Shown here in pieces: positions 62,709-64,000 of a stretch of DNA of 64,000 bases. The position numbers were made by a program, and so were the translations under genes. This DNA comes from Streptomyces marianii (lineage in GTDB: Bacteria > Actinomycetota > Actinomycetes > Streptomycetales > Streptomycetaceae). The stretch is from the NCBI RefSeq assembly GCF_005795905.1, contig NZ_VAWE01000001.1:8311501-8375500 (forward strand), read 5' to 3'. The notes below the pieces were generated by a model, which ran no database searches, was not told the DNA's origin, and saw only the letters and a list, made by a program, of their open reading frames with translations. Numbering within the stretch: position 1 is the stretch's first letter; each line of letters opens with the position of its first letter.

Positions 62709-62749
62709 CCGTGTATCGTTTCTCGATAACATCGAGAAACGATACACGG
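62709..62749. promoter_or_regulatory. Perfect palindrome, operator of the DUF2975-HTH operon
   Basis: CCGTGTATCGTTTCTCGAT (62709-62727) and its exact reverse complement (62731-62749) are separated by AAC. The palindrome ends nine bases before the ATG at 62758. Its inner TATCG/CGATA words resemble sites of small Xre regulators, so the HTH protein encoded two genes on is the natural candidate ligand. Confidence 0.8.
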
Positions 62750-62757
62750 GGGTCGTG

Positions 62758-63387
62758 ATGGCTGAGGACCACAAGCTCCTCGAACCCTTCTCCAAAACGG
62801 TCTCGGGCCTTCTACGGCTGCTTGTAGGCCTGCTTCTGATCGCCTTCGCCTTCAGCCTGTTCAACCAGGGCGTCCCGTTCTGGAGTGTCGCGGAGAACTG
62901 CGTCACCGCCCACTGGATGGGAGGCAGTTCGAGTGCCGCCGACGCCCTCTTCGGCACCCGTCCGGGAGCTCAGGTCACCGCGATCCCGCAATACTGCGCC
63001 GAGAACCCCAGCGGCTACCAGCGGTTCCTCGGACTCCTCACCGACGTCCCGTCGCTGATTCTCCTGATCTGCGGGCTCCTGGTACTCAACCGGCTCCTGC
63101 GATCGGCCGCGCAAGACGGCGTCTACACCCAGCAGACCGCCGCCAGGCTGCGGCTGCTCGGGTGGCTGCTGCTGGTCGGCAGCCTGGTCGCCGAGCTCGC
63201 CCAGGCGGTCGCCCAGGCGGCTCTGCTGGCGACACTCACCAAGGACGTCGCGTTCTCCCCCGACACGGTGGTGAACACCATGACAGCCCCCTACCTGGCG
63301 ATGCTGACGGGTCTCGGGCTGCTGACCTTCGCGCGCATCATGAACGTCGGCGTAGCCATGCGTGAGGACCTCGAAGGGACAGTCTGA
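62758..63387 (+). CDS. DUF2975 membrane protein
   Basis: The 209-residue protein has four hydrophobic segments (VSGLLRLLVGLLLIAFAFSL, VPSLILLICGLLVLNRLL, LGWLLLVGSLVAELAQAVA, APYLAMLTGLGLLTFARIM) and an external loop with two Cys (ENCVTAH and QYCAENP). The final FARIMNVGVAMREDLEGTV is the usual DUF2975 ending. It is followed by a small HTH gene with a TGATG overlap, the standard DUF2975/YozG-type pair. It may sense a membrane or cell-wall signal and control the regulator. Confidence 0.85.
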   Translation: MAEDHKLLEPFSKTVSGLLRLLVGLLLIAFAFSLFNQGVPFWSVAENCVTAHWMGGSSSAADALFGTRPGAQVTAIPQYCAENPSGYQRFLGLLTDVPSLILLICGLLVLNRLLRSAAQDGVYTQQTAARLRLLGWLLLVGSLVAELAQAVAQAALLATLTKDVAFSPDTVVNTMTAPYLAMLTGLGLLTFARIMNVGVAMREDLEGTV

Positions 63388-63641
63388 TGCCGGCAGAGGC
63401 GAACGAGAACCGCGCCATCCATGTGCATCTCGACCGTCTCCTCGCAGAACGAGGCATGACGCTCACGGAACTCGCGGCCGCGGTCGGGGTCACCAACGTC
63501 AACCTTTCGATCCTCAAGAACGGCCGCGCAAAAGCGATCCGCTTCACCACCCTGACCAGCATCTGCCACGTGCTGGACTGCCAGCCGGGAGACCTCCTCA
63601 GCTACCGCGAAGCCGACGACAGCACCATCGAACCCGCATGA
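63387..63641 (+). CDS. Small Xre/Cro-type HTH regulator (YozG-like)
   Basis: The 84-residue protein is nearly all helix-turn-helix: LDRLLAERGMTLTELAAAVG, VTNVNLSILKNGRAKAIRF and CHVLDCQPGDLLSY. It is coupled to the DUF2975 gene and probably binds the palindrome at 62709-62749. Confidence 0.9.
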   Translation: MPAEANENRAIHVHLDRLLAERGMTLTELAAAVGVTNVNLSILKNGRAKAIRFTTLTSICHVLDCQPGDLLSYREADDSTIEPA

Positions 63642-63681
63642 ACCAGCACCAAACCACCCGCATACGAAAAGGAAGTCACCG

Positions 63682-63786
63682 ATGATCGCAATGATGGACA
63701 CCTGGATGAAGATCACCGCGGTGGCCGTCACCGTAGCGGCGATCGCCCTCGCGGTCGCCGCCACCAGGTGGCTCAAGCGACGCTAA
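63682..63786 (+). CDS. 34-residue membrane peptide
   Basis: The ATG at 63682 has AAGGAAG six bases upstream and opens a 34-codon frame (MIAMMDTWMKITAVAVTVAA, then IALAVAATRWLKRR). One hydrophobic helix is followed by a basic end. It lies 40 bp after the HTH gene on the same strand and is closed by a hairpin. It may be a small membrane partner of the DUF2975-HTH pair or a toxin-like peptide. Confidence 0.6.
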   Translation: MIAMMDTWMKITAVAVTVAAIALAVAATRWLKRR

Positions 63787-63789
63787 CGC

Positions 63790-63812
63790 AGCCCCGGAGC
63801 AGAAACGGGGCT
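63790..63812 (+). terminator. Hairpin after the DUF2975 operon
   Basis: AGCCCCG (63790-63796) and CGGGGCT (63806-63812) pair around a nine-base loop a few bases after the stop codon of the small peptide gene. Confidence 0.6.
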
Positions 63813-63933
63813 GGTGCTTACCTGCGCGCTCCGACTGTTCCAGGCGCCTGCGAGAAGCGGTGCCGGGCGGAACCGGACCGTCGGCACCTGTCCCCGAGCC
63901 TGATGCGGGCAGCCCGCCGGCCCGCGCCCCCCG

Positions 63934-63996
63934 TCGCGGGTCGGCGGTCCCCAGCCGGTGCCCCGGACCGATGCCCCCGATCGGTCCGGGGCACCG
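63934..63996. terminator. Strong GC-rich hairpin, copy 2 of the repeated unit
   Basis: CGGTGCCCCGGACCGA (63956-63971) pairs perfectly with 63981-63996 over 16 bp with a nine-base loop. The unit repeats the sequence at 60595-60660 in direct orientation. No T run follows before the window ends. Confidence 0.6.
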
Positions 63997-64000
63997 CCGT

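Noticed and set aside
62758..63641. Toxin-antitoxin interpretation of the DUF2975-HTH pair
   Set aside because: DUF2975 with a YozG-type regulator is a known membrane sensor-like pair, and nothing in the sequence shows toxicity.
1..64000. tRNA, rRNA or CRISPR arrays
   Set aside because: No cloverleaf-like segment with tRNA consensus, no rRNA sequence and no spaced direct-repeat array was found by reading.

Overview
The window is high-GC actinobacterial DNA, almost certainly Streptomyces. The evidence is strong third-position G/C bias, GTG and TTG starts with translationally coupled overlaps, a chitinase-like endoglycosidase closely matching the known Streptomyces Endo H, a Streptomyces-type histidine ammonia-lyase with a Cys-Ser-Gly MIO motif, and a dense mix of actinomycete insertion sequences. 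About half of the window is mobile DNA or its debris, as expected for a chromosome arm, genomic island or linear plasmid.

Region 1 (1-15 kb): a truncated lectin/FG-GAP secreted protein gene is followed by a composite-transposon-like unit (1101-9944). Two related IS copies in opposite orientation bracket a small RiPP locus. The locus holds a 64-residue precursor made of three 14-residue repeats, a B12-binding radical SAM maturase, a DUF5825-like partner and a convergent glutaminyl-peptide cyclotransferase. One IS copy carries an extra Imm5-like cargo gene. Next come an ISL3 remnant and a group II intron (10.76-14.93 kb, minus strand) split by an IS1634-family element.

Region 2 (15.2-37.9 kb) is the main chromosomal-looking block. 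A minus-strand sugar operon (two paralogous glycosyltransferases, nucleotide-sugar dehydrogenase, epimerase) diverges from a plus-strand biosynthetic operon of about 16.5 kb. That operon encodes an SDR, an AMP-ligase, a KAS III, a BtrJ/BtrK/BtrI-like trio (ATP-grasp ligase, PLP decarboxylase, acyl carrier protein), a KAS-like protein, an acyl-CoA dehydrogenase, a MATE exporter, an Sfp-type PPTase, a condensation-domain protein with a degenerate tail, a P450, a ferredoxin and a histidine ammonia-lyase. A second carrier protein lies on the opposite strand. I infer a glycosylated small molecule built from a carrier-bound decarboxylated amino acid, possibly joined to urocanate. An Endo H gene follows.

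Region 3 (38-60 kb) is an IS graveyard with a few intact genes: a ferric-reductase-like flavoprotein, an alpha/beta hydrolase-TetR-membrane protein operon, a methyltransferase and a VOC protein. It contains two identical IS4-family copies with perfect 10-bp target duplications (one nested in an ISL3 element), an ISAs1, an IS5, an IS1182 with a hexanucleotide microsatellite, a 185-bp MITE, a broken integrase, a truncated second group II intron, and remnants of IS3, IS21, IS701, ISAzo13, MarR, SGNH-hydrolase and helicase-associated genes.

Region 4 (60-64 kb) holds small hypothetical genes, a Tat-type secreted protein and a DUF2975/HTH operon behind a 19-bp-arm palindrome. No tRNA, rRNA or CRISPR array was seen. 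All family assignments are from reading the sequence; no database search was run.
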